64,000 nucleotides of DNA from Sphingobium sp. B2D3C. Lineage in GTDB: Bacteria > Pseudomonadota > Alphaproteobacteria > Sphingomonadales > Sphingomonadaceae. Both the position numbers and the translations under genes were made by a program. Location: the NCBI RefSeq assembly GCF_025961835.1, contig NZ_JAOQOK010000001.1, positions 558,001 through 622,000 on the forward strand. The letters run 5' to 3'. Below are positions 41,269 through 50,427 of the stretch, in pieces. Below the pieces are notes generated by a model. That model was not told the origin of the DNA. It worked only from the letters and a program-made list of their open reading frames with translations, and did not search any database. Every line of letters begins with the position of its first letter. Position 1 is the stretch's first letter.

Positions 41269-43884
41269 TCATGCCGGAGCAGGCGCGCGGCCCTCTCCGC
41301 CAGCGATGGTCAGCACCAGCTTTTCCAGCACGACATTGTCGTCCATCCGCCAGATGCTAATCCGGTGCCGCCCGGCCTCAACCGGGCCGAGATCGGCGGT
41401 TAGGCGTACGCTGTTGTCGATGACCGCCTCGGCCCAGCGCTGCTTGGCGGGCGTGTCCTGTGCGCCGCCCGTCGGCTCCGGCACGGCCCGCAAGACCGTG
41501 ACCGGGCCATCGTCCAGAGACACGCCGAGCGCGACTCCGGCCTGTCCCATCGTGTCCAGCGTGGGGACGAGATAGGCCGTGATCTGGCCGGTCCCGGCCT
41601 GGGGGACGTCCACCTCATAATCGAGCGCGACCCCGTCGGCCGGCGTGGTCGCGGGACGACCTTGCGGAAGGGCCACCATCGCACTGCCGCCCTGGCCGAG
41701 ATGGGCGATGGGCGTCCAGCGCAGGCCCTTGGCATGGCGCGCGCGGGCGAAGTCGCTCGCGGCGATCGTGATGACGCGGGGGTCTGCAGGGCGGGGCGTG
41801 ACGAAGACGGGCGTGCCCTTCGTTGTGCCATCGCCGACCCGTGAGATGCTGGGCATGCTCTGCTGGGTCGGCTGCTGCCAGATGACATAGCCGATGTGCA
41901 CCTGCGCCATCATGCCATCCCACTTGCCGCCATTGAGCCTATGATAGTGTGCGGTCAGATCGGCATCGCGCTGGTAGCTCGTTTCCACCATGTCCGCGAA
42001 ATAGTTGGCGCGCGGGTCATTGTCCTGCGCCAGCCGCTTGTTCCACGCCGCGCCATAATAGAGCCGGTACAGATTGGCCATCGCGCTGATCGGATAGGCG
42101 AGGAGCTGATCATAAGCATCGTGCTGCTCGGGGCGCAGCCGCGCCCGCGTGGCGAGCATCCGGCGTTCGAGCGCATCCCACTCACCGACCAGAGCCCCGA
42201 ACACGCCTCCGTCCAGCGCCTGCGGGGTGACGTCGCCCAGCGGGAAGCTGTCCTGATCGATCAGTTCGGGTTTTCGCCGCGCGGCATATTGGCTGTAGGC
42301 CGTCATCATCGCACCGATCGCCTCGGCCTGTTCGGGGCCGAACGTCGCCGCCGCCCAACGCGCCGGATAAGCCGCAAGCGCCTGCGGCGTCATCGTCTCA
42401 GGGTTCCAGGCCATCGCCAGGAAGAAGCTCAGCGGATATTCCATGGGCTTGATGTCACCGACATTGACGATCCACATCGCCCGGGCATCGCGCTGATAGG
42501 CGAGGTCCATCTGTTGCCAGACCTTCTCGATCTGGTTGGTGTTCAGCCACTTATAGTTGCGCGGCACGCCCACATAATCGAAGTGATAATAGACCCCATA
42601 GCCGCCGCTGCGGGGTTTCGCGGCCGGATCGGGCAGGCGGCGGATCTGGCCCCAATTGTCGTCGGCGAACAGCAGGATGACATCGTCGGGCACGTGCATG
42701 CCGTGGTCGTAATAATCCTGCACTTCCTTGTAGAGCGCCCAGACTTGCGGGGTCTTGTCCGCGCTCTGCCCGGTGGCCTGCGCAATGATGGCGCGCTGGT
42801 CCGTCACGATCTGTTCGAGCAGCGGGATCGCGGTGCCTTCCGCCATCGCCTCATCGCCATCGCCGCGCATCCCGATCGTGACGACGGACTCATACCGCCC
42901 GCCTTTCCCTTTCGACATCATGCGGGCGATCCCGCCGCGCCAGAATTCGCGCAGATTGTCGGCGTTGGTCGTGTAATCCCAGCGTCCGCCGGTCACGCCG
43001 CCCTGATGATTGCGGTGCCACTCGTCCTGCGCCCGGAGCATCGGCTCGTGGTGGGAATTGCCCATCACCACGCCCATTTCATCGGCAAGGATCATGTTCT
43101 GCGGGTCGTCGGCGGCGAAAGCGCGCGGCGCCCACATCGCCGGCCAGAGATAATTGCCCTTCAGGCGCAGCAGCAGCTCGAAGACATGGGCATACATCGC
43201 TGCATTGAAGCCGCCGAACGTCTTCTCCGCCCAACTGCTCAGACAGGGTGCTTCGTCGTTGATGAAGAACCCACGGTAGCGCACCTTGGGCTGATCCCGC
43301 ACCGGCGTGGCGGAGATCGACACATCTCGCCGCCGCGTGACCGGCACATCGGCAAGCCAGTGCCATGGCGAGACGCCGATCTGTTCGGAGACATCATAGG
43401 TGCCGAACACGGCGCCGCGCCGATCCGACCCCACGATCACCAGCGCGCGCTCGATCCCCTCGGCCGGATGATCCACGACGATCCGTCGAAAGGCTTCCCA
43501 GGCCCCCGCGAGATCTCCCACGTCGATCTTTCCTGAAGCGATTAGACCGTCGATCAGCCGGCTTTGGCCCAGCACGCCGATGATGACAGCCACGGGGGAA
43601 GGCGTGCTCCCATGGCCCTTCGATATGCGCGCAGCCGTGCCGCACACCCGCCCAAGATCTTCCGCGAATCGCGTGGCGACATGCCCCACCGCACTGTCGG
43701 CCTCGCTATCGATTATCACCGCGGCCGGCACGCCGCTGCGGATCAGCGGGAAGGGGGCTTGCGCTCCCAATCCCAGCGTCCCGGCGCGCGCGGCGAGCGG
43801 TGAACCGAGCAACGCGAGCGTTCCCGCAGCCGCGCCCCCCATCAGTCGTCGTCGCGTGACTCCGCTGGCCGCGTGCTCGCGCAT
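41269..43884 (-). CDS. Glycoside hydrolase family 115 (xylan alpha-1,2-glucuronidase type), Tat-exported
   Basis: 871 aa. The N-terminus has a twin-arginine signal (TRRRLMGGAAAGTLALLG, cleavage near AARA). The core has the GH115 hallmarks: RYRGFFINDEAP, FGGFNAAMYAHVFELLLRLKGNYLWPAMW, GNSHHEPMLRAQDEW and GMRGDGDE, followed by the long C-terminal domain with RFDYVGVPRNYKW-like text and a final beta-sandwich. GH115 removes (4-O-methyl-)glucuronic acid side chains from xylan. The gene stands alone here, without neighbouring xylanases or a sugar receptor. Confidence 0.93.
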   Translation of the reverse strand: MREHAASGVTRRRLMGGAAAGTLALLGSPLAARAGTLGLGAQAPFPLIRSGVPAAVIIDSEADSAVGHVATRFAEDLGRVCGTAARISKGHGSTPSPVAVIIGVLGQSRLIDGLIASGKIDVGDLAGAWEAFRRIVVDHPAEGIERALVIVGSDRRGAVFGTYDVSEQIGVSPWHWLADVPVTRRRDVSISATPVRDQPKVRYRGFFINDEAPCLSSWAEKTFGGFNAAMYAHVFELLLRLKGNYLWPAMWAPRAFAADDPQNMILADEMGVVMGNSHHEPMLRAQDEWHRNHQGGVTGGRWDYTTNADNLREFWRGGIARMMSKGKGGRYESVVTIGMRGDGDEAMAEGTAIPLLEQIVTDQRAIIAQATGQSADKTPQVWALYKEVQDYYDHGMHVPDDVILLFADDNWGQIRRLPDPAAKPRSGGYGVYYHFDYVGVPRNYKWLNTNQIEKVWQQMDLAYQRDARAMWIVNVGDIKPMEYPLSFFLAMAWNPETMTPQALAAYPARWAAATFGPEQAEAIGAMMTAYSQYAARRKPELIDQDSFPLGDVTPQALDGGVFGALVGEWDALERRMLATRARLRPEQHDAYDQLLAYPISAMANLYRLYYGAAWNKRLAQDNDPRANYFADMVETSYQRDADLTAHYHRLNGGKWDGMMAQVHIGYVIWQQPTQQSMPSISRVGDGTTKGTPVFVTPRPADPRVITIAASDFARARHAKGLRWTPIAHLGQGGSAMVALPQGRPATTPADGVALDYEVDVPQAGTGQITAYLVPTLDTMGQAGVALGVSLDDGPVTVLRAVPEPTGGAQDTPAKQRWAEAVIDNSVRLTADLGPVEAGRHRISIWRMDDNVVLEKLVLTIAGGEGRAPAPA

Positions 43885-43959
43885 GATCCGCTCCCTTCAC
43901 TCTTCGCCTGTCTGCGGCGCCTCAGCGCATCATCACGCGTTTTACTCCGACAAATAAAG

Positions 43960-44009
43960 TGCAAAATAGTTGAGCCCGCTGTCAAATGCATCGTTCCGTT
44001 TTAATACGG
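43960..44009 (-). promoter_or_regulatory. Candidate GH115 promoter with upstream palindrome
   Basis: On the minus strand a perfect -35 hexamer TTGACA occupies 43985-43980, about 95 bases before the gene, but the downstream -10 is poor. Just upstream of it is CCGT-TTTAAT-ACGG (43996-44009), a short inverted repeat that could bind a sugar-responsive regulator. Confidence 0.3.
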
Positions 44010-44352
44010 TTTTCGGTCGAGCAGAGGCATGCCGGTGGCAGTGCTTCTGCGGTCATCAATTGGGCATGACGCGCTAACGCTAGCGCGGTCGGAGCGTGCC
44101 ATATCCCAGAATTTCTGCCATTCCGGCGGGGTTTGGACTTCCGCGCTCAACGCCGTTGGCGCAGGGAACTCTCCATCGCGGCGCCAAACGATCCATTTTT
44201 TGCCTCAAATCGAGTGCCCGCAGCGCCGCTCGGCGCGCGATTTTTCCCACGCGGATGGCAATTGCTCCGCCCAAAAAAGGGTGTAAACGCTCAAGGCAGC
44301 AGAAGGTTGCACCGGCCTGTAAATGCTTCGGGGCGTCGACGGGGGACTCTAC
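44010..44352. other. Intergenic region, no supported gene
   Basis: About 340 bases. Short reading frames exist on both strands but none has a ribosome-binding site or recognisable protein sequence. Confidence 0.35.
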
Positions 44353-44685
44353 GTGATCAAAGATGTGATTGTTGGTTGGCGTCGCCGTTCCATGAGCCCC
44401 GTCTCCTATGCCAACCCTGTGGGCGATGCGCTCCAGGCGTCCGGTTCGCTGAGGGATTCCGTCGTTCGATTGATGGACGGAATTGCCGGCTACAAGTGGG
44501 CCGGCGAGACCACGCCCGAGGTCTCCAACACCGCTGCTGACGCGCATCTCAATCAAGTGCAGCAGCGGCGCGTTTTTGCCGGACTGTCGCGCAGTTTTCA
44601 TCCCGACGAGCGCTCGGATGCAATGCACCTGAGCGCCGACCTGAATTCTCTCGACGATCGCCGGACATCCATCGGCGCGCTTTGA
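44353..44685 (+). CDS. Hypothetical 110-aa protein
   Basis: From a GTG at 44353 preceded by gggggac 5 bases upstream. The sequence is hydrophilic, mixed-charge, without signal peptide or membrane segment (starts with VIKDVIVGWRRRSMSPVSY, later GDALQASGSLRDSVVRLMDG and RRVFAGLSRSFHPDERSDAM). I do not recognise it. An overlapping frame on the minus strand (44080-44718) looks like a shadow. The gene ends 46 bases before tRNA-Thr. Existence is moderately supported only. Confidence 0.45.
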   Translation: MIKDVIVGWRRRSMSPVSYANPVGDALQASGSLRDSVVRLMDGIAGYKWAGETTPEVSNTAADAHLNQVQQRRVFAGLSRSFHPDERSDAMHLSADLNSLDDRRTSIGAL

Positions 44686-44731
44686 GGCGAAATAGGGCGA
44701 GGTCACAACCACCCTCACATCCGTGAGGAAA

Positions 44732-44806
44732 TGGTGCCGGATGCAGGATTTGAACCCGCGACCTTCGGTTTACAAAACCGCTGCACTACCACTGTGCTAA
44801 TCCGGC
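44732..44806 (-). tRNA. tRNA-Thr (anticodon UGU)
   Basis: Full cloverleaf: acceptor GCCGGAT/ATCCGGC, D stem GCAC/GTGC, anticodon loop TTTGTAA with anticodon TGT, T arm GCGGG-TTCAAAT-CCTGC, and encoded ACCA end. The first anticodon-stem pair (27-43) is G-A. It lies directly next to the phage-derived cassette. Confidence 0.97.
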
Positions 44807-44871
44807 AAGGTCGCAACTCCCTATGATTTCACCGCGCGGGGGTCAATCCGCAATGCGGCTCGGTAGCAAGG

Positions 44872-45336
44872 TCATGGCCCGGTCTGCATCTCCAGCGCCC
44901 AGGCGCGCGCCGCCTCCAGCCGGGCAGTATTCGTCGCGCAGATCAGGGCGTCGGCGCGGTCAAGAAGGATGGGATCGCGACCGGATCGGTCAACAGGCTG
45001 GGCATCGCCGGGCGCGGGCAGGCCGGGGATAGTGGCAGCACAGGTAGCGGGCGCGGCTGGCAGGCGCACAACGCGATCGCGATAGACAAGGGTGAGAGCC
45101 TCGCTCTTTTGATCGGCAGCATCGTTGAGCCTCCTGTTGTGGACGCGCAGCGCGGCGACCTGCGCGTCGAAATCCGCCTGCGCCTTGGCCTGGGCGGCGC
45201 GATAATCCTGACGAGCCTGTGCGAGTGCGGCGGCATGGCGTGCGCGCAGATGGTCAACCCGCATCCCCCATGCCAGCGCGAGAATAAGAGTTAGAGCGAG
45301 CGCGCCGGCGGCGGTGGGCCATCCTTGCAGCGTCAC
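44872..45336 (-). CDS. Rz-like spanin (phage lysis protein)
   Basis: 154 aa from a GTG that overlaps the lysozyme stop (GTGA). One membrane helix near the N-terminus (AAGALALTLILALAWGM), then a long coiled coil (LRARHAAALAQARQDYRAAQAKAQ, AQVAALRVHNRRLNDAAD) and a Pro-rich C-terminal part with two Cys. This is the plan of an inner-membrane spanin (Rz), which acts last in phage lysis to fuse or disrupt the outer membrane. No separate Rz1 frame was clearly found. Confidence 0.72.
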   Translation of the reverse strand: MTLQGWPTAAGALALTLILALAWGMRVDHLRARHAAALAQARQDYRAAQAKAQADFDAQVAALRVHNRRLNDAADQKSEALTLVYRDRVVRLPAAPATCAATIPGLPAPGDAQPVDRSGRDPILLDRADALICATNTARLEAARAWALEMQTGP

Positions 45337-45815
45337 AGGTTGGTCAGGCAGAGCCGGCGCTCTGCCTCCCGCCGGTTGACCAGCCCCTGCACGCGCCGCC
45401 CATCGACCATCACCCAGAGCCGGAACGCGTCGCAGCCGCCCGGCCAATCGCCCGCATTGAACCGCCGCGCGACCGTCGAGCGCGCAAAGGCCGCCTCGCC
45501 AATATTGTAGGTGAGCGAGATGGCAGCCGCGAACTGATAGGGACGATCCTTGAGCGCTGGCACGGCGCGCAGCACCGCGGGCGCCCAGTCGGCGGCCAGC
45601 GTTCGATCCAGCATCGCTGCGCATTCGGCGGGCGTGTAACGCCGCATCGGCACGCGGGTCTCGCCGGTGCAGACCGTCCAAATGCCCGCGATGTCGCGAT
45701 AAGGGTCGGTCCGTGTCCCTTCCCATCGCGCGATGAACGGCGCCGCGATCATGATGGCGAGGCCGATGAAAGCGCTGCCGACCGCGCCGCCCAGCAGCGT
45801 ATCCCGCGCGTTCAT
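45333..45815 (-). CDS. Phage-type lysozyme, glycoside hydrolase family 24 endolysin
   Basis: 160 aa from the ATG at 45815. It has an N-terminal hydrophobic helix (GSAFIGLAIMIAAPFI), which suggests a signal-anchor-release endolysin, then the catalytic Glu in RWEGTRTDPYRDIAGIWTVCTGET, the standard E...D...T arrangement of T4-type lysozymes. The rest (YQFAAAISLTYNIGEAAFARSTVARRFNAGD) matches GH24. It overlaps the upstream gene (ATGA) and the spanin (GTGA). Confidence 0.93.
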   Translation of the reverse strand: MNARDTLLGGAVGSAFIGLAIMIAAPFIARWEGTRTDPYRDIAGIWTVCTGETRVPMRRYTPAECAAMLDRTLAADWAPAVLRAVPALKDRPYQFAAAISLTYNIGEAAFARSTVARRFNAGDWPGGCDAFRLWVMVDGRRVQGLVNRREAERRLCLTNL

Positions 45816-46075
45816 TTGCTCAAGCCCTTGAAGGCCGCGAACGCGGCGATCATCGAGGCGATGAAACCCGCCACCCATCGGCTCCAGCGCAGCCAAAGCT
45901 TCGCCGCGCGCCAGGCTTCGATCACTTCCATGGTCCGCTTGGTGTCCTGTTCGACCAGCGCAAGCCGCTCGGATGCGCGGCCGATTTCCTGCGCCTGCCG
46001 GTCGACCGTTTCGGCAAGGCTCTCCACCTTGCCGATCAGTTGATCCAGCTTCCGCGCGAGTTGTGGGCTGGTCAT
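45812..46075 (-). CDS. Small coiled-coil membrane protein, probable holin or holin accessory
   Basis: 87 aa. An N-terminal coiled coil (about residues 5-50, KLDQLIGKVESLAETVDRQAQ, ASERLALVEQDTKRTMEVI) precedes one C-terminal membrane helix (WVAGFIASMIAAFAAF). Together with its position just before the lysozyme this suggests a holin-like function, but one-helix holins are hard to recognise. ATG overlaps the upstream stop. Confidence 0.6.
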   Translation of the reverse strand: MTSPQLARKLDQLIGKVESLAETVDRQAQEIGRASERLALVEQDTKRTMEVIEAWRAAKLWLRWSRWVAGFIASMIAAFAAFKGLSK

Positions 46076-48588
46076 CGTGTCACCGCATCCTTTGCGTCGC
46101 CATCGCAGCGATAGAGCGCGACGATATCCGCTTCATCGCCGGTGAGCGGCGCGGTCGGGCAGGTGTAGGTCGTGCCGCTGTAGCGCTCGCTGTTGAACAC
46201 CGCCCATTCATCCAGCGCCCCGCCGGTGAGCCCGTATTCGCCGTTGTGGTTGCGGAGCGAATAGCCCGAGGTGGCCGGCACGATCGTCTCGCCGAACGCG
46301 GCATAATTCTCGCGGGTGCCGGGAAGGCCATCGGTGACGTTGGTCACATAGAGCGCCAGCCCCCCCGGCCCGGCCTGGCAGGCGACATGGTAGCGCTTGC
46401 CCGGCGCCAGCACGGTGGTGCCGGTGAGACCGCTCCAGACCCGCAGCTTGCCGGCGCTATCGATGGCGACGAAGCGGGAGCCGTTGCTTCCGAACCCGCC
46501 GAACAGGACCTGGATCGCGCCCGGGAGCGGGTCCGGGCAGGTGAAGAAGCCCTCCACGGTAATCGGCGCGAAGACCGGGCTGTAACTGCCTCGCGCGGTG
46601 CCGCCGGTCATCTGCTGGCCGAACGCGGCGCCACCGGTGCTGGCGGCGTAGGTCGTGCTCGTCTCGGCCATGCTGAGCGGGCTGATCGGCGCGATGAAGC
46701 CGCTCGGCGGGGCATCGATCGCGCCGCCCGGCGTCTGCGCCGCGATGACGATGGGGAGGGTGCTGCCCTGCACGATGCGTCCGGTGGTGATGCCGTCTCC
46801 ATCGGTCCGGTCATCGCGGATCGTGTCTGCCGCCGCATTGGCCGGGCCGCTCGGGAAGTAGACCCAGAGATCGAGCTCATGTCCCGGGCCGGGATCGTTG
46901 GCGAGCGTGATCGCGAGCGTCGTGGCGTTCACCGCGGTGACCGAGGCGACCGGGAAGCGGTTGTCGGTCGCGTTGTTGGCCATCGGGTTTACCCGGCCGC
47001 GCGGGAAGACCCACAAGCGGTTGCCCGGGGTGCCGCTCAGCACCAGCGCGCCCTGGCCGACATTGCTCAGCGTAAGCGTGATCGTGGTGCCGGAGCGGGT
47101 GGCGGAGAGGGGCGCGGGGCCGAGGCCGGCACCGGCGCCATAAGAACTGCGCAGGGCGCGATAGAGATGCCGGGCCATGGTCAGCGACCCGGCCTGCGTC
47201 TGGTGGATGCCGTCGCTGCTCATCAGCGCATCGTCCATGTGGACATAGGTGCCGCCATTGGCCGCGCACCAGTCCTGTGCGCCCTTGCGGATGCGGCTCA
47301 CTTGCCACGGCGTGCCCCAGCTGCGCACCAGCCCCATGGAGGGGATGGTCCAGACGAGGCGGGCGAAGGACGGCAGGCTGTTCAGCGCGGTCAGCTGGCT
47401 GAAGACGGTGCTCAGGGCCTGACCATAAGCCTTGGGCGGGATACCATAGAGGGCCTCGGTATGGCCCTGGCCCCAGACAAAGGCCTCGAAGCCATTGCCG
47501 GCCCGGTTCATCACCTCGGTGAGCGCCGCCCAGTTGCTCTGCCCGCTATAGAAGCTGGCGATGGTGGTACCGCCGACTGCATGGCCGATAACGCCGCAGT
47601 TGACGCCCGTCAGCGCAATCATGCGGTTGAGATATTCACCGACGCCAGCTGAGTTGGGACCGGTGCTATTGCTCATATCAGCCGGCGTCTGCCAAGGCAT
47701 GGTGGCGGCGGCGGGATTGTAGGTGTTTCCGTCCACATATCGCGCCAGCACCGCGCTGTTGGCATCCGGCGCGATCCCGAGCGAAGCGAAGGTCGCCGTC
47801 GAATCGGTGGCCTGGCGCCCCAGCATCCGCACGGTGAGCGACTGACCCGCAAAGCCGGTCAGCATGCCCATGCCGACCTTGACGGTGCCGAGCTGCCAGG
47901 CGCCATCCGCGCCCTTCAGATCGATGAAGAACCAGCCAAGCCGGGCGTCCACGCCGGTAACGTCGACATAGGTGGCGCCGTTTGCGATCGTACCGGCGGT
48001 CCACGGCCCCTGCAGGATCGTCGTGCCATCATCGGCCGAGCGGATACGCACCCCGACCGTGCCGGCGGTGACGACGCCAGACAGCGGTACGCGGATCGTG
48101 CCGGTGCCCTTGCCTTGGCCACCACCGCTGTTGGTCGTGCGCTGGTAAATCCGCTTCTCTTCGTAGCTCGGAAACTGCGCCAACGTGAAGCCAGCGCTGT
48201 AACTCGCGGCAACGAGCGCCGCAGCGACCGGCCCGACGGGGTCCGCATCGGCCGACCCACTGCCGCCGGCCCCGCTCGCCAGCTCGCGCGGGCCGATCAT
48301 CGATCCCGTATCGGCTGCGGACAGCACATAGCTGTTGGCGGTGGCGCCTGCGATCGGTACGCCATCGCGCAGCCATTGCCAGCCCGTCGCCGCGCCGTTC
48401 ACGATGATGCCGCCCAGAGCGGTGAGCATATCGCCGACGCGCGGAGGGCTGGCGGCGCCGGTCATGGCGGGTCTGCTCGTCCAACTGGGGGCGGGAGTCG
48501 GGGTTGGTGTCGGCGTCGGGGAGACGCCAAGGGGCCGATGGCGGCGCGCAGACCCTGCAGCGCCGAAACCAAATCCGGGACCGACCAT
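46072..48588 (-). CDS. Phage tail/adhesin protein with SGNH (SASA-like) esterase domain
   Basis: 838 aa from the ATG at 48588 (TGATG with the upstream stop). The N-terminus has a Thr-Pro linker (SPTPTPTPTPAP, about residues 23-34) and Ig-like text (WQWLRDGVPIAGATANSYVLSAADTG). A hydrolase region has GQS with S250, GG at 339-340 (GHAVGGTTIASF), WGQGHTEA at 372-379 and DGIH at 459-462, resembling blocks I, II, III and V of sialate O-acetylesterase-like SGNH hydrolases. The end is a concanavalin/LamG-like domain (VEGFFTCPDPLPGAIQ ... LDEWAVFNSERY). It likely binds and deacetylates surface polysaccharide. Confidence 0.75.
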   Translation of the reverse strand: MVGPGFGFGAAGSARRHRPLGVSPTPTPTPTPAPSWTSRPAMTGAASPPRVGDMLTALGGIIVNGAATGWQWLRDGVPIAGATANSYVLSAADTGSMIGPRELASGAGGSGSADADPVGPVAAALVAASYSAGFTLAQFPSYEEKRIYQRTTNSGGGQGKGTGTIRVPLSGVVTAGTVGVRIRSADDGTTILQGPWTAGTIANGATYVDVTGVDARLGWFFIDLKGADGAWQLGTVKVGMGMLTGFAGQSLTVRMLGRQATDSTATFASLGIAPDANSAVLARYVDGNTYNPAAATMPWQTPADMSNSTGPNSAGVGEYLNRMIALTGVNCGVIGHAVGGTTIASFYSGQSNWAALTEVMNRAGNGFEAFVWGQGHTEALYGIPPKAYGQALSTVFSQLTALNSLPSFARLVWTIPSMGLVRSWGTPWQVSRIRKGAQDWCAANGGTYVHMDDALMSSDGIHQTQAGSLTMARHLYRALRSSYGAGAGLGPAPLSATRSGTTITLTLSNVGQGALVLSGTPGNRLWVFPRGRVNPMANNATDNRFPVASVTAVNATTLAITLANDPGPGHELDLWVYFPSGPANAAADTIRDDRTDGDGITTGRIVQGSTLPIVIAAQTPGGAIDAPPSGFIAPISPLSMAETSTTYAASTGGAAFGQQMTGGTARGSYSPVFAPITVEGFFTCPDPLPGAIQVLFGGFGSNGSRFVAIDSAGKLRVWSGLTGTTVLAPGKRYHVACQAGPGGLALYVTNVTDGLPGTRENYAAFGETIVPATSGYSLRNHNGEYGLTGGALDEWAVFNSERYSGTTYTCPTAPLTGDEADIVALYRCDGDAKDAVTR

Positions 48589-48854
48589 CAGGCAAGGCCC
48601 ACAATGTCGGCGGCGGTCGTGCCGCTGGCGCGGATGTAGCGAGCGCGGATGTCGAGGATCTGCCCTGACGCGACATTCTTGAGCACCACGTCCGTGCTGG
48701 ATCCCGCCGCGCGCAGGGTGATGGCGCCGCCTGTTCCAACATAAATGGCCTTGGGCAGCGGGTCGATTTCGTTGGTGGCGTGGGGCGTAATGGCAAAGGC
48801 CTCGCGCGCCGGCTGGGTGAGGGTGTCGGTCTGGGTTTCGAAGCGGTCGGCCAT
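48588..48854 (-). CDS. Small phage-associated protein
   Basis: 88 aa (MADRFETQTDTLTQPAREAF start). Compact, beta-rich, with AIYVGTGGAITLRAAG and RARYIRASGTTAADIVGLA, a pattern I recall from short proteins of alphaproteobacterial prophage tail clusters (spike- or baseplate-adjacent). It is the first gene of the cassette and its stop overlaps the start of the tail/esterase gene. Precise function unknown. Confidence 0.65.
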   Translation of the reverse strand: MADRFETQTDTLTQPAREAFAITPHATNEIDPLPKAIYVGTGGAITLRAAGSSTDVVLKNVASGQILDIRARYIRASGTTAADIVGLA

Positions 48855-48958
48855 GTCCGTGTCTTTCCTGTGGCAGGTGCCGCGGCCGAATCGCCGCAGC
48901 GCCCATAAGCCACCGAATCGGTGCTGTAGGACAGGGAAAATTTACCTATATGGTGAAA

Positions 48959-49615
<657 letters not shown>

Positions 49616-49618
49616 GAC

Positions 49619-50386
49619 CTACAGCCCCAGCATATCCGCCATGGCATAGCGTCCCGGCGCCTTGCCGATCAGCCATTGCGCGGCCTTCACCGCGCCACGG
49701 GCGAAGATGATGCGACTTTCGGCCCGGTGACCAAGCTCGATCCGCTCCTGATCGGCTGCCAGCACCACAAGATGATCGCCTGCGACCGATCCACCGCGCA
49801 GCGCCGCAAAACCGATGTCGCCGGCGTTGCGGGCGCCGGTGATCCCGTCGCGCCCGCGCGCCCTATGGTCGGCAAGGCTGATCCCGCGCCCGGCCGCCGC
49901 CGCTTCGCCGAGCAGCAGCGCCGTGCCGGAAGGGGCGTCCACCTTGTGGCGGTGATGCATCTCCAGAATTTCGATGTCCCAATCGTCGCCCAGTCGCGCG
50001 GCCGCTTCCCGAACGAGCGCGGCCAGCAGATTGACCCCGAGCGAGGTATTGCCCGTCTGCAGCACCGCGATCTGCGCCGACGCGCGGTCGATGGCGGCGT
50101 GATGCGCTGCTTCGAGGCCGGTCGTGCCGATCAGCAGCGGCTTGCCCGCCGCGACGCAGGCATCAAGATGCGCCTGCAACGCGCCGGGCACCGAGAAGTC
50201 GATCAGTACGTCCGCGCTGTCTGCAAGATCCATCGCGTCGCTTGTGATCGCCGCGTCCTCTGCGCCGATGGTCCCGCCCGGCTGGCTGTCCGTTCCGCCG
50301 GCCACCGCAATCCCGGCATCCGCTGCAACCCCCGCGATCGCCTGACCCATGCGCCCCCGCGCGCCAAAGATGCCGATCGCCGTCAT
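49619..50386 (-). CDS. dapB: 4-hydroxy-tetrahydrodipicolinate reductase
   Basis: 255 aa. NAD(P)H-dependent reduction in the lysine/diaminopimelate pathway. The nucleotide-binding GIFGARGRMG is at residues 5-14. The catalytic segment EMHHRHKVDAPSGTA holds the conserved His pair and Lys. It is followed by nth; the two are divergent from the sirtuin gene, with 41 bases between starts. Confidence 0.97.
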   Translation of the reverse strand: MTAIGIFGARGRMGQAIAGVAADAGIAVAGGTDSQPGGTIGAEDAAITSDAMDLADSADVLIDFSVPGALQAHLDACVAAGKPLLIGTTGLEAAHHAAIDRASAQIAVLQTGNTSLGVNLLAALVREAAARLGDDWDIEILEMHHRHKVDAPSGTALLLGEAAAAGRGISLADHRARGRDGITGARNAGDIGFAALRGGSVAGDHLVVLAADQERIELGHRAESRIIFARGAVKAAQWLIGKAPGRYAMADMLGL

Positions 50387-50427
50387 GATGCTTGCGTCCT
50401 TCGCCCCAAATCTGTCTCATCGCGGCG

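Noticed and set aside
41896..43536. 546-aa plus-strand frame
   Set aside because: Shadow of the GH115 gene; His/Arg-rich with no recognisable motif.
44080..44718. 212-aa minus-strand frame beside tRNA-Thr
   Set aside because: No ribosome-binding site or family pattern; overlaps the more plausible plus-strand 110-aa ORF.
44753..44786. G-A mismatch at pair 27-43 of tRNA-Thr as a sign of pseudogene
   Set aside because: All other stems, loops and the CCA are intact, and this position tolerates mismatches.
45973..47652. 559-aa plus-strand frame opposite the tail/esterase gene
   Set aside because: Arg/Gly/Ala-rich shadow; the minus strand has overlapping, ordered phage genes.
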